From Lithodes maja (taxonomy: Eukaryota; Arthropoda; Malacostraca; Decapoda; Lithodidae): 64,000 nucleotides of DNA. Positions 11,122-22,605 of the stretch are shown here, piece after piece. A program made the position numbers and the translations under genes. The first letter of the stretch is position 1. Every line of letters begins with the position of its first letter. The notes beneath the pieces were generated by a model. It worked only from the letters and a program-made list of their open reading frames with translations. It ran no database searches and had not been told where the DNA came from. Location of the stretch: contig JBAKBP010012381.1 of NCBI GenBank assembly GCA_037953745.1, positions 1 to 64,000 on the forward strand. The letters are read 5' to 3'.

Positions 11122-12909
11122 TGTGACGTTGACCACTCCGTTAGTACCGCATGGCTTGTCCTACAGTGACTCACTAGGATCGCCAGGCCAGTGGATGGGG
11201 CTACAGTTTATGTATTAGAGTGTGCTTTATTTCATATGAAAGCTCGTGTCATGGGCAGTCCAGAAAGGCTCTTTGTTTTCGCCCATGTCAAGGCTTTATA
11301 TATTTAATTGTAAAGTATATGTTTTGTCATTAACTAGTAATGATAGGATCTGGGAGAGCGAGAGGGAGTAGAACAGAGTGAGAGGGGGCGCGCAGTGTTT
11401 TTTGTCCCGCTCGATGACGTCACGGCTGGCTGCCTCGCGGGGGTTGGTGGAGGGAGGTCCTTACCATGCTGTGAGCTCTTGTTAGTGGCCAGATCACTTG
11501 TAACCGTTTTTTTCCCACGCGGCTCGAGCTAGTGCGAGTATATATACTGGTTCCTCGCCACTCTCTCCCTCAGATCTGGTTTCTAGAACACACTCATCTT
11601 TTTTCCCTTGCTATCTGTCCCGACTCCGTTCCTGAGAATCTTTTCCTCTGCTTATCTCTCTCATTCTCCATATCTTTCACCACCTCTTTATTAACAGTAT
11701 ATCCCCTCTGGTTAACTCTGCAAAATCAGCTTCATGCTGGCCAGTTGTATTGTGTGTTAAGGTCTGATATAACCTGTGTATGTTAGTTGTTAAGATAAGT
11801 GGATCACGAAGCATTGGTTGGCTTTCATATTGCCGCTTCCTATAATTATTAGTGTTCTGCTGGATTAGATAATGCTAGACTGGGAGTCTGATATAATAGG
11901 TATTGTTTCCTATGAGTGCTGGCTTTAGTTAAAAGCGGCACGACATACCTGAGAACTGGAGTTGATTGAGTAAATTCTAGTCTGTGTGCCATTGAGAGTA
12001 GAGCATGCACGAATGAGGGCTTTTTGCCTATACCATTCTGCACTGTTCTAGTCTCGATTGTTTGTCTTTGAGGTACGCCAGGAGAACGCTTAATACTTCG
12101 GTATTAAGGTTTCTCAAGAGAGCTACCCTTCATTATAACGTAATATTTGACGCACAGACTTGAGATTTGCACTAGGCTATGCAGCATGCCATGCGCACCA
12201 GTATCTCGTATCATTGACTCTAGCTAGACTTTATCAGTCACAGTAGACATTAAGTGTATTAACCTAATTACTCTTTTTATGCATACCCATTTATGATTAC
12301 ACAAGCATTTCGCAGCCTAGTTTGATGTATTGAGACACAAACGACTTAGGCTCTTTTTGTTGATAGGAATACTGCATTGTGGCTATTATTATTAGTGTTG
12401 TAGTGTTTAGGATATTCTTGGCTCGACGGCATTATATATTCTGCCTTTTTGTGTGCATAGCCTGCACGAGCATTGTTCCACTGCCTGCCTTTTTGGGTTC
12501 CATTTCCGATACGAGCATCTTTATAACATCTAACATTTAAAGAAGATTCCTTGTTAGTGTTGAAGGACTTTAGTGCACTTTCTTTCATGCAGGAGTGCCT
12601 GACATTTATTGATTAATGTAGCGTAAGCTGTAACTTCTCTTACCACCTTACTTTGCATACCATAACCAAGCACCTTCGGTTATAGGTAGTAATAGGCTGT
12701 TTTCACATAACATTAAGCCTAGAGTAGACGCACATTTATTGAGAGTTTGATAGCCTATTATTGCATATAGAACTCTGTAGAGTATTTGTGTTCTTTGTTC
12801 ACTGGGAATATACTTCAGAGGTTGGAGCTAGCGCTTTCCGTTTTAACATTTATGCCATTACTAGTCCAATGAATAAGAGCCCTGATATATTTGAACCCCA
12901 GTCGTAACA
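11122..12909 (+). repeat. Gypsy-1 3' LTR
   Basis: 1788 bp, matching 5431-7220 with about fifteen differences. The TATA box is at 11539-11546. It ends GTAACA followed by the target duplicate ATCA. Confidence 0.92.
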
Positions 12910-12913
12910 ATCA

Positions 12914-13092
12914 CCAGTCCTCTAAGCTAAGTTCATTGTATCGATATTGTATTATGTGAACATTCCTACACGTCATGCAATTGAATCAGCCGTGTGTGGG
13001 GGACTGAATTACACCCATCGAATACTTTGTTGGTAATTATATTATAACTATTTGACTATTTGTTGGGATATTTTCATGTACCAGTGATATGC
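12914..13092 (+). repeat. BEL-1 5' LTR, right part
   Basis: It continues the 5' LTR after Gypsy-1 and matches 19863-20033. Similarity stops at GTGATATGC, about 30 bp before the end of the 3' LTR. The terminal ATTCCCGACA is absent here, so this LTR has lost or replaced its end. Confidence 0.8.
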
Positions 13093-14385
13093 CCTTGTGC
13101 TTATTATTTTACCATAAGTGTTTGTTTTCTACCGCTTCACTTGGTATTGCAAATGGCTGCCGCCTCGTACTATGTTGGGCCGACTGCCTTTTCCCTAGTT
13201 TCTTAGCCTAGCTTTTTCCCTCAAGTTTTTTTTCTGGGTAGCACCGTCACAGTATTTTTTTGGGCTGGTTTCCCGGTTTTTTGGACGATGTGCTCCTTGC
13301 CGTTCTTGGAGGGTTTGTTGGGCTAGTGCTGGGTGTGAGGTTTTTTTTGTTGGTTCCATTTCGCGCGGTTGAGCTAGGCTAGGCCTGTAGGTGTCTGTGG
13401 TAGCTATTCATTTCGCTTTGATGGTAGGCCTGTGGTGTTCTATATGTTTAGGCATTATGGAACTCTTTATTAGTTTTGCCGGTGGGGAGGGTTCTCATGT
13501 GACTCATTTAATTAAATGTTATAGCCTAGTTGCCTAATTACGGTCATGGGGTTCGGTCTCTGTTGATTCCTAAGCGATTGACAGCCAACAAAACTCATGA
13601 TTGTGGGATGGGCAGCTGGGCTAGGCCTAATACTTATTACTAGTCAGTTCTTTTCATTTACCCTTCTTTCTCTAGCCCTAGTTTGTTTCTGCTATTTGTC
13701 AATTTGCTCAATTAATTCATCCTACTGCAGCTACTAGCCTAATGACCGTTATCAAATTGGGAGTGGCAATGCTATTGCCAATTTTTTTTAATTTAAATTA
13801 ATTTGTGTAACTACAGTAGTTTGCTTTATAGTTTAGAGAGTTAATAGCCTAGATTCAGACTTTAACGATGACAGATATAAAGAAGCTTAGGATTCTGAAG
13901 GGAGGGATGAAGGGAAGTTTAAATAGGTGTTTAACCCTCCTGGCCCGGGCAGCATGTTAAAATGACACCGCGGCAGATGGGCAGGAACCCGGGTGTCCTG
14001 TTAAAATCTGTAAGCTTGAAAGCCTATTCAGCTTGGTCTGAATGCAGTGCGTCCGACGCATGTAAACAAAGCCGATCGTTGCGTCACCGCACCTCCGAAA
14101 ACAATAAGGAGACATCGGATCAATGTTATTGTTGTGACGTCAGACGAAATTAGTGACTGAAAAGCTCCAATATTGTCAACATCGCGGCAAAATTCTCTCC
14201 ACTGAAATCGTCATCACAACTGAACCAGTTGATTTGCAGAGCTCTACTCAACGCCAGTCTACAGATTGGAAACGGCACTACGTTTATAGATGTGTGGGAA
14301 ATTTCTAGCAGTTAAAATAACAAAGATACGGTAGCCTAGGCCTAGACGTTTTTCAGCCAGATCGCCCGGATACGACCTCCGTCCT
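13093..14385 (+). other. BEL-1 leader region
   Basis: This stretch lies between the LTR and the start of the gag frame. It has no convincing ORF. I could not identify the primer-binding site. It includes a TTAA-flanked repeat at 13931-14315. Confidence 0.5.
13931..14315. repeat. TTAA-flanked element in BEL-1 leader
   Basis: The element lies between TTAA at 13931-13934 and TTAA at 14312-14315. It begins CCCTCCTGGCCCGGGCAGC. The same sequence, inverted and diverged, forms the right part of a larger TTAA-bounded element at 44584-44967. TTAA duplication is the hallmark of piggyBac-type transposition, and no transposase is encoded. Confidence 0.6.
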
Positions 14386-17300
14386 TTGGAAAGGCAGCCC
14401 GGGTCACGAGGATTAAGAGATCTTGATGACTTTTTATTAAGTGCCTCGGCTGATCAAATTAAGGGTAAATTTGCTACTGTAACTAAATTGCTTGCCACTT
14501 ATGATAATTATGCTCAGCAGGTATATGGTTTATTGACAATTACTGACGATGTGGAAGAAGAAATGTCAGCAGATCTTGAGTACGTTGAGGATGTTGATAC
14601 AGCCTTAGCCACACTATCTTCCACACAAGAATCACCCCCTGTTAAGGATACCGGTACACCAAAGGTGACTGGCTTTAACCTGCCGAAGCTTACTTTGCCT
14701 ACCTTTTCCGGGGATTCGACTACCTGGACTGGATTTTGGGATATCTTTGAGTGTTCCATCCATCGGAATAAAACACTCACATCCATCAAAGGTTCACCTA
14801 TCTCTGTGGTCAATTGAAAGGGGAGGCATTGAAGTTGATCGATGGGTACAAGCTAGAAGCTACAAGCTACGAGTCTGCAGTGGAGTTGCTGAAAAGAACT
14901 TACGGGAGAGAGGAAGTCATCAAGACAGCATTAATTACTAAATTCTTCACTCTAGATCCTCCATCCTATGATGTGACAGACCTAAAGGAGTACTATGCCT
15001 CCTTTGAGAGCCTCCTCCGATCTATGGAGACAATGGCCATCACCAAGGAGGAAATATTTAGTGTAAAATTTATCTTGAACAAGATACCCTCTCCCCTAAA
15101 GGAAATCGTAAGACAACAACTAAGCGACTCTCCACTAAACTTGGAAGCGTTGGTGCAGGTGTACCAGACTGAAGTCTTCAATATGGAGAGTACTGGACAC
15201 TACCGACACGTGGAGATGTCACCATCCACTGCAGCTTTCCCGGTACAGACTTCTCCTAAACAGAAAAGGCCAATATCATTAGGTTGCAAGTTGTGCAGTG
15301 TCCATGGTCATCTGTGGTACCAGTGTCCTAAGTATCCTAAGGCTACACAGCAAATTGGCAAGGCTAAATCGCTTAATTTATGTACCAGCTGTCTGGCAAG
15401 AGACCACTTCAACAGTACTTGCGCCAATTCCTACATCAAACCTTGTAAGTATTGCAAGGGGAAACATTGGTTTTCCCTTTGCACCCAGTCTGATCGGCAC
15501 GACAGCAAAGAAAAGGGGAGAACCATCAAAGAGTCACATGAGAAAGGTAAAAGCGCCATGTCCATTGCTTCTCGGGAATGTTAATTGCTTCCTACTATGA
15601 TGCTGCCAGTTGTGGGGAGTATTAATAAGCCTACAATGACGCGCACCTTACTCGACCAGTGCTCACAGAGGTCATTCGTTCTGCGGTCATCATTACCCCA
15701 GCTCAAGTGTACCAGCAAGGGTCAAGAGAATTTGCGTCTCCATGGTTTCACTGGTGAAGTAGATTCCAGTGAATATGATATAGTGGAGATTTCCTATGTT
15801 TATAGAAGAAAGGTATGTCCCATCAAGGCTGTTGTGGTCGACAAACTACCCAGTTTCTATATAGCATCAGAGATTCAACCACATTTGAAATATCTCAGAA
15901 GCAAGGGTTATAAACTGGCTGATGATCAACTCTCTGCTAACAATGGAATTATGCTACTGGTCGGAGCTGATATTACTACGACCTGGTTCACCCTGGATAT
16001 CGGCGGGTAGATAAGCTAATAATGCTCCCCATGATCCAAGGGTATGCCATTTCTGGATCCTATGCTACTTCCTCTCAAGACACACAGGTGGAGGTGGTTA
16101 CGGTCCTCAAGGTAACAATGAGCCCCATAGATAAATATATTAGGTCAAATGTGCCTGATAATACATGAACCGATATAGATAAGCTATGGGACTTGGACAA
16201 TATTGGAATTGACCCAAATGAACTTGATCGGGAGTCCAAGCTAGCGTTGAGCTCGTATGAAGAGACTGTAACGTATGACTCTGGCAGGGGTCAGTACGTG
16301 GTAAGGCTCCCTTGGAATGATAATAAGAGTAAATTACCTACTAATTTCCATCTAGCACTTGGTAGATAACGTGGCCTTCAGAAGCAGTTTGTCAAGGATC
16401 CAAATTATTGCGAGACTTTACGCGGCAGTACTACACAAGCAGGTACAACGTGGATTTGTGGAAAGAGTAGATCTCAGTGAGTATGGGGATAACATCCATT
16501 ACGTTGCTCACCATGAGATTAAAAAGGACAGTTCCACCACTCCTGTTCGTATTGTGTATGATTGCTCTGCTAAATCCAGTGATCGCTCCTATAGCCTGAA
16601 TGATTGTCTGTACACGGGTCTATCCCTGGTCTCTGATCTCGCGCAAATTGTGTTGCGCTTCAGATGTCATAAGTTTGCATGGGTCGCGGATATTGAGAAG
16701 GCCTTCCTGATGCTTCAACTCCATCGTGAAGACAGGGACTCGACAAGATTGTTATGGCCACGGGACCCAATGGATCTAGATTCAGAGTTTCTGGTCTACA
16801 GGTTCAGAGTCGCCTTATTCGGGGCGACCTGTTCCCAGTTCCTTCTCAACGCTACTATCTTGCGACATCTTGAGGAGGCTGGACTAGATCCTGACTTCAA
16901 GAATGAGATCAAGCAGGGGATCTATGTGGACAATCTTCAAGGTACCGGAGACAATGAAAATGTATTGCTCGAAAGATGCTGGGAGATCCGCGATATATTT
17001 GCCGAGGCTCATCTATACTTGAGAGAATGGGCCACTAATAGTGATCTTTTGAAAGGTCAATTTGCTTCTGACGGTGTAGCTACTGAGAATAGTGAGGTGA
17101 AGTTTTTAGGCCACAAATGGGACACTACCACAGATTGTATATCCTTCTGTCATACCCCATGCGTCAGTGAGCTTATGACCAAGCGAAACTGATTAAGCTT
17201 GTCAGCGAGGTTGTTTGATCCCCTAGATTTTTTGCTGCCTGTAACTATCTGTGCTCGTATGTTTTTACAGCAACTGTGGCGGCTATAGCTAGATTGGGAC

Positions 17301-19400
17301 ACGCCCCTCCCGACTGAGTTACAAGATACCTGGCGGTTAATTCGGTCGGACCTTTCCACATGTTGCAAGGTCCAACTTAATCGTCAGGTTATTAGTGGTC
17401 AACAGGTGGATCTACATGCCTTTTCTGATGCTAGTAATAGTGCATACGGTACTGCCATATACATATGCAATGGTAGTGAAGCGAAACTGGCTATAGCAAA
17501 GGCCAAAGTAGCCCCTATAAAGAAGATTACAGTTCCTAAATTAGAACTTACTGCATTGCTTCTGTCTGCTCGTCTAATAAAGTTTACACTGGATGCTTAT
17601 ACAGACATACTACAGATTAATAACGTCTATGACTGGAGCGACAATCAAATAGCACTTTCATGGGTACACAGCCAGAAAGTGTTACCTGTTTATGTTTCTA
17701 ATCGCACTGATGAGATACATAATTTAGTTCCTACAGCTAAATTTCGCTATGTGAGCACCAAGGATAACCCCAGTGACATAATTTCCCGGGGGATCTCGGC
17801 GCAACAGTTTATGTTGTCCTCTATTTGGTGGCATGGACCTCCATGGCTTATAACTCCCAACTGAATGGCCTCAGGATTTCAGGGAAAGCATATCTGATCC
17901 TTCAAGTCGGCCCCAAGATGTGTTAAGTAGTTCGACTGTGAGTACTACACATCAGGATAACAAGTTGGTAGAGTAGGAACGTTACGGTAGCTATGATCAA
18001 GTAATACGGGTATTTGCATGGATACACTGTTTCATTAACAACATGAGAAGTCGGGCTAACGGGTCTTTCCTTAGTGAAGATTAGAAGCATATCAGACTCC
18101 TTGAATTGAGATCAGCAGAAGCGAAACTAATATGTTTAGTACAAAGGGAATCTTATCCTACTGAACATCAAATCCTGAGCAAGGAGTCAAAGGCCAAACC
18201 CTCTAACTTAATGAGGCAGCTAGGATTATACATGGAAGGCCGCAAAATTAAGTGTAGAGGCAGGATACAAAAGGCGGACATTATTGATTTTGCGAAATAT
18301 CCTGTCCTCCTTAGCTCCTCTCATTTGATTACCAAACTGTTGATTCGCCAATGCCATAGGACCTGCCTACATTTTGGCGTAAATTATGTTCTGGCGTATA
18401 TGCGACAACGTTGGTGGATCCCTAAGATGTGACAAGCAATTAAAGGGATAAACAATAGCTGTACTATCTGTAAAAGATTACAGGGTAAGCCTTAATCCCC
18501 AGTAGATCTACCTCCCTTACCTGAGTTCAGGGTACAAAGGACTGAACCATTTCAAGTAACCGGGGTAGACTACACCGGAGCGATTCAAGTTAGAGAATCG
18601 CCCGGTAATATCATAAAGGTATATGCCATTCTATTCACATGTGCGGTAACCAGAGCGATTCATATTGAATTGATTGACGACCTATCCAGTGAGGGGTTTT
18701 TGCATACTCTAAGATGCTTTGCAGGCCGCAATTGTTTCCCTCAAATTATTATGAGCGATAATGCGACTTGTTTTGTCGGGGCCTCTAAATATCTCCAGAG
18801 TTTAATGGATGACCCGCAAGTTGTGGCTACCCTCACTGGAAAGGGCTGTCACTGGAAATTTATACCAGCACGAGCACCATGGTTCGGGGCGATTTGGGAG
18901 AGAACTATCGGTATTGTCAAATCTGCCATGAAGAAGGTATTAGGAAGGGCACTGGTGACCAGAAGGGAGTTGCAAACCATATTAATAGAGATTGAGATGT
19001 CAGTCAACGACAGGCCCTTGACCTATAACTCGGCAGATGTTGATGACCTCTTACCCATTTCGCCTTGTATGCTAACACGTGGACAAACCCTAATACCTTT
19101 CCTAGATCGTCCGTGACCGACGAAGATTTACAAGACCCTACGTTCGGCGATGCTGACGCCACCCGTCGTCGCTTCCAGTAAACAAGGTCTCGGACGATCT
19201 ATGGAAAAGGTGGACCCAAGAATATTTGCTGTCTCTTCGCGAGCGTCACTCCAATATGATCAAAGGGACGAATCAACGATGGCCTCGTATCGGGGATATC
19301 GTACTGATTCATGATGAGCGTCCTAGGTTATTTTGGAAGCTTCAGGTGGCGCTCGCCCCAAAAGGAGGGCGGCTCTGAGTTCCGTGGATCTTTGGAGTTC
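14386..19400 (+). pseudogene. BEL-1 gag-pol, decayed
   Basis: Pieces in order. Gag runs 14386-14817 (LPKLTLPTFSG, the DUF1759-like start) and 14814-15584, with a frameshift between them. It carries three Cys/His knuckles (CKLCSVHGHLWYQC, CTSCLARDHFNSTC, CKYCKGKHWFSLC). A TAA stop at 15582 precedes the protease (15585-16010, LLDQCSQRSF, where BEL-2 has LLDQGSQ). RT lies at 16359-17192 (VYDCSA, DIEKAFLM, YVDNLQGT). RNase H lies at 17406-17864 (FSDASNSAYG). Integrase lies at 18106-18432 and 18670-19116 (SDNATCF, WERTIGIVK), with a degraded C-terminal domain after it. Many stops and frameshifts separate these blocks. The layout matches BEL-2 throughout, so this is the same clade. The protein is certainly not made whole. 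Confidence 0.85.
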
Positions 19401-19494
19401 TAAGATCAAACAAGGTGATCTTTGAATCTTCGCTGTCCTTTTGTTTTCTGTATAACTTATAGCTTCTGTATATTGTTTTTGGTGGCGGGCAGTA

Positions 19495-20063
19495 TGTCGG
19501 GAATAGGGTAATGATCCCGACAGTTTTAGGGTCCAATAGGGCATTTGAATTTGGCGGTATCGTATCGCATGTATATACGATTTCGGCTAGTTCTTTGTGT
19601 ATTATAGTTTATTATTAAGTGTAGGTTTAATATTAACTGTAATGTATAAATATCTACATCAGCTCTAGATGTATCATGAAACCAAGTTATGGGTTATAAT
19701 TATTATGAGCCGGCAGCCATATGTAATTTCGCGAAGCGATCGGACGCTGGCCCTTTAGTCTCTCAAAAACCACCATACAGCCAACAGATCCCCCCTGCTC
19801 TGACTCGACCCATAGTTCACCATGTGCTATAATTATTAATCTATATCAACAGTCCTACATCACCAGTCCTCTAAGCTAAGTTCATTGTATCGATATTGTA
19901 TTATGTGAACATTCCTACATGTCATGCAATTGAATTAGCCATGTGTGAGGGACTGAATTACACCCATCGAATACTTTGTTGGTAATTATATTTTAACTAT
20001 TTGTTGGGATATTTTCATGTGCCAGTGATATGCAATTTAACCTCTTTATCTAAATTCCCGACA
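19495..20063 (+). repeat. BEL-1 3' LTR
   Basis: 569 bp from TGTCGGGAAT to ATTCCCGACA, followed by the target duplicate GATTC. A purine-rich GGTGGCGGGCAG precedes it as a likely polypurine tract. It holds the uninterrupted version of the site Gypsy-1 entered in the 5' LTR. Confidence 0.88.
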
Positions 20064-20097
20064 GATTCATTGTTAAACCTATTTCTATCTGCCAGAC
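20064..20097 (-). pseudogene. LINE-A fragment g
   Basis: The minus strand encodes LADRNRFNNES, which reads directly into the zinc-knuckle sequence at 5061 once BEL-1 is ignored. Bounded by the TTAA MITE on the right. Confidence 0.7.
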
Positions 20098-20584
20098 TTA
20101 ACCCCTAAATGTCGGTGCGCAACATAAGTCGAGTATAATAAATCTGGACTATCTGGCGGCGCGCGACATAGGTCGTGTGGCAATTTCAGCACGTAATGTT
20201 GCTAAGAGAGAGAGACAAGTGGTGGCAGGAGAGTAGCGAGCGTATGACTGCTCCAGACCACCGCGGCGAACCTACTGACACGAATTCCACCTCCTCCCTC
20301 CCTCTCTCACTCGCTACATACTGAATTGTATGGGGAAAGTACCGAAATACATGCTTTTTGCACTCGTGTTGCGCGGTTGTTGCAAGAAAACTAGCCGTCA
20401 TAAAAGGATCGTTATGGTGTCATTGGCAAGCTCTGTTTATGCCCTTTCAGGGATAGATACTTGTTTTACGCTCTGGGTCTTATTTAGGCATGAAAATGAT
20501 CACATAAACAGCCCTATTTTGGCTAAAAACACCCCGCTGGTGGCTACATATTTTATACCGCCTAGGCCGCTCATAAGGTGTTAA
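20098..20584 (+). repeat. TTAA-flanked MITE (subfamily 1)
   Basis: It is flanked by TTAA at 20098-20101 and 20581-20584 and starts CCCCTAAATGTCGG. It interrupts LINE-A coding sequence. Around 20430-20510 it shares a core with the MITE at 45765-46223, including GCTCT...GCCCTTTCA and CTCTGGGTCTT. There is no transposase. Likely mobilised by a piggyBac-like enzyme (inference from TTAA). Confidence 0.65.
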
Positions 20585-21124
20585 AGTTGTTTGTTCTGCA
20601 CTGGAAGAATATGACTGAAGCTTGGTTGTTGTTGTAGACTCTCTCTTGGCCACCAATATCTCTTCTCACTCGACGATATATTCTTAGGCTTGAATTTTCG
20701 CTTAATTGTCGTTGCCATTCATTCCTGTCCCATTCTCTCACTTTTATTTTGATGTCCTCATATGTCATATTCCCACTTTTTATCCCAATCATTTTTCTGT
20801 TCTCAATCAATCCCTTCACCCATTTATTCTTCTCTTTCCCCTCATTTCCTCTACTATTCTTCCAATCAAACTGTTTCCTTCCTCTCTTAATATATACTGT
20901 AAATATTTCAGTTGTCCTTCCATTATCCTTGCCTTCATGCTTGTTATACCTATCTCCCCTCTTAATGCTACCTCTTGTGTATATCTAGACGCCCCAAATA
21001 TCTGTCTTCCTACACTGTTCTCTATCCTCTGTAGTTTTACAATGTCCTGTTTTGTAAAATCTACAATGTTTCCTCCATACAACACAGCTGGTAGAACTAG
21101 ACTTTTCCAAAAGGTGTTGGTCAA
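20585..21124 (-). pseudogene. LINE-A fragment f: RT C-terminal region
   Basis: The minus strand encodes NTFWKSLVLPAVLYG, KLQRIENSVGRQIFGA and RGEIGITSMKARIMEGQLKYL, followed by a stop, then more tail sequence ending VIFFQCRTNN. This is the region after the RT palm in ORF2. It has at least one internal stop and a one-base shift at the MITE junction. Confidence 0.75.
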
Positions 21125-21130
21125 TAAAAA

Positions 21131-21632
21131 TATGATGTAATTAAATTGCTAAAAAATCGTTTCGATTTTGTTTTATCTAGTTTAGAGTTGTGGAAGGGTG
21201 TTTTGACATGTGATAATAGGCGGAAATGCATATTTACCTATTAAACAACAATCTGAAAACACGCCCCTTCACTCGCGAAAAATAACTTTTTGGCCATACC
21301 CGTTTGCCGTGGGATACAAAATATGTTGATTCGGGGGGGGGGGGGGGGGGGGAGTTCACCCCCCCCCACGATTTATTGAAATCGTCTTATATTTAAACAG
21401 TAGGGGGCAAAAAACAAATGTTCCCCAACGCTTCTTCTTCTTCTTCTCTGCAGCGGATGTAAACAAAGCCACCCGCGTCTTGCGAGGTAGGCGATATAGA
21501 GGATATTTTGTTTTTTTCAGCATCAGTTATAAATTTGTACGGGCATTTAGACACATATAGGAATAAAATACATGGTGTAAGAAACCTGTAGGCCACGATA
21601 AAATCGATGTATGAATTTAATTACATCATCTT
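21131..21632. repeat. Inverted-repeat insertion with GGGATACAA-type core
   Basis: Ends are imperfect inverted repeats around GATGTAATTAAATT (about 21134 and 21632). They sit between LINE-A fragments e and f. The middle holds GTGGGATACAAAATATGTTG, a G/C-run, and GGGGGCAAAAAAC, which recur elsewhere in the window. A (CTT)n run lies at about 21429-21446. No ORF of note. Confidence 0.5.
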
Positions 21633-21654
21633 TATGTTGTCCAAGGTTTTTCAT

Positions 21655-22012
21655 ATCAACATTTTTGAACAGCTTCTTGCTATTATTGAATATGTCATTC
21701 GCTATTCTAGTTGCTTTTTGAATAACTAGTTTGTATTTTAAAGCCATTCTTATTATAATTTATTGTTATTCCTAGGTATTTTTTCTTATTGTTTACTCTT
21801 ATTCCAGCAATTTTCTGTGGTTTATCTTTCATGTTAAATACTATTACCGGACTCATTTGTTTATTAATCTCTAGGCCACAATTTTGACTTATGCTTATAA
21901 CCTCTTCCATTACTTTCTTCTGCATCTTCTACGCTACTAGCTAGCAACATACCTAGTGTGCGAAGAACAGTGAACTTATATTGAAGCCTCGATAAATGTG
22001 TCGCAATGTTCC
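21655..22012 (-). pseudogene. LINE-A fragment e: RT palm, decayed active site
   Basis: The minus strand reads GFNISSLFFAH with a stop where an active LINE has the FADD motif. It continues NCGLEINKQMSPVIVFN and KYLGITIN, then IQKATRIAN in a shifted frame. The catalytic Asp pair is destroyed, and frameshifts are present. Confidence 0.7.
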
Positions 22013-22025
22013 CGTTATAATATCC

Positions 22026-22605
22026 TCAAGTAACCTATTAAGAACTGGTCAGGGGACTGATTATAACTTGTAGGATTTGTAATTGAAGTGCGGAAATCAG
22101 TATTTTCTGAGAAATAACAGTCTTAAAATGCGCTATGGGTCACCCAGGGTCCCTGCCTTCTCTTTCCCAGTGTAAACAATGATTAGTTCAGGCAAAAATC
22201 CACCAGGGGCAGCAGGTATGGTGAAATCTGTCCATAAAAAAACAGATATATTATTTAGTTATTTAGGTTAAGTTAGGTTAGGTTAAGTTAAGTTAAGTTA
22301 GGTTAAGTTAGGTTAAGTTAGGTTAGGTTAGGTTAAGTTAGGTTAGGTTAGGTTAGGTTAAGTTAGGTTAAGTTAGGTTAGGTTAGATTAGGTTAAATTA
22401 GGTTAGGTTAAGTTAAGTTAGGTTAGGTTAGGTTAGGTTGGGTTAGGTTATTTATTATTTATCTATCCATAGAATACGAGTCTGGTAAAACATAGCGGAT
22501 TTTAAGACTGTTATTTCTCAGTAAATACTGATTTCCGCACTTCAATTAAACATCCTACAAGTTATAACCAGTCCCCTGACCAGTTCTTGATAATCTTCAA
22601 GGGCA
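22026..22605. repeat. Inverted-repeat element enclosing a TTAGG-type array
   Basis: The left arm (about 22030-22137) and right arm (about 22491-22600) are reverse complements over roughly 105 bp. Shared blocks include AAGTGCGGAAATCAGTA and CAGTCCCCTGACCAG-type sequence. Between the arms lies a TTAGG/TTAAG array. It separates LINE-A fragments d and e. It looks like a foldback or MITE-type element, with no coding capacity. Confidence 0.65.
22258..22449 (+). repeat. Interstitial TTAGG/TTAAG tandem array
   Basis: About 190 bp of 5-bp units, mostly TTAGG with many TTAAG variants. TTAGG is the common arthropod telomere unit. Here it is the centre of an inverted-repeat element rather than a chromosome end. 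Confidence 0.85.

Larger units (their letters stand above)
5431..12909 (+). mobile_element. Gypsy-1: internally deleted Ty3/gypsy element (Gmr1-like domain order)
   Basis: Two LTRs (5431-7220 and 11122-12909) begin TGTGACG and end GTAACA. They flank one long gag-pol frame. The 4-bp duplication ATCA lies at 5427-5430 and 12910-12913. The uninterrupted target can be read in the BEL-1 3' LTR at 19859-19862. LTR copies differ at roughly fifteen places by eye (about 1 percent), so this is a fairly recent insertion. A primer-binding site follows the 5' LTR and a purine tract precedes the 3' LTR. The polyprotein has lost parts of integrase and all of RT, so the copy is non-autonomous. Confidence 0.9.
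5062..20063 (+). mobile_element. BEL-1: decayed BEL/Pao LTR retrotransposon containing Gypsy-1
   Basis: LTRs bound a BEL/Pao-type internal region with domain order gag, protease, RT, RNase H, integrase. The 5-bp target-site duplication GATTC is present at 5057-5061 and 20064-20068, the length usual for this superfamily. LTR ends are inverted repeats (TGTCGGGAAT at the start, ATTCCCGACA at the end of the 3' copy). Without the Gypsy-1 insertion the element is about 7.5 kb. Its coding region is broken by stops and frameshifts, so it is an old copy and cannot make its own proteins. Confidence 0.88.

Noticed and set aside
20706..21140. 144-codon hydrophobic plus frame resembling a membrane protein
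   Set aside because: Antisense to LINE-A RT fragment f, whose motifs are clear on minus.
22258..22449. A true telomere or chromosome end
   Set aside because: The array is short, degenerate, bounded by inverted repeats, and followed by more transposon sequence on both sides.
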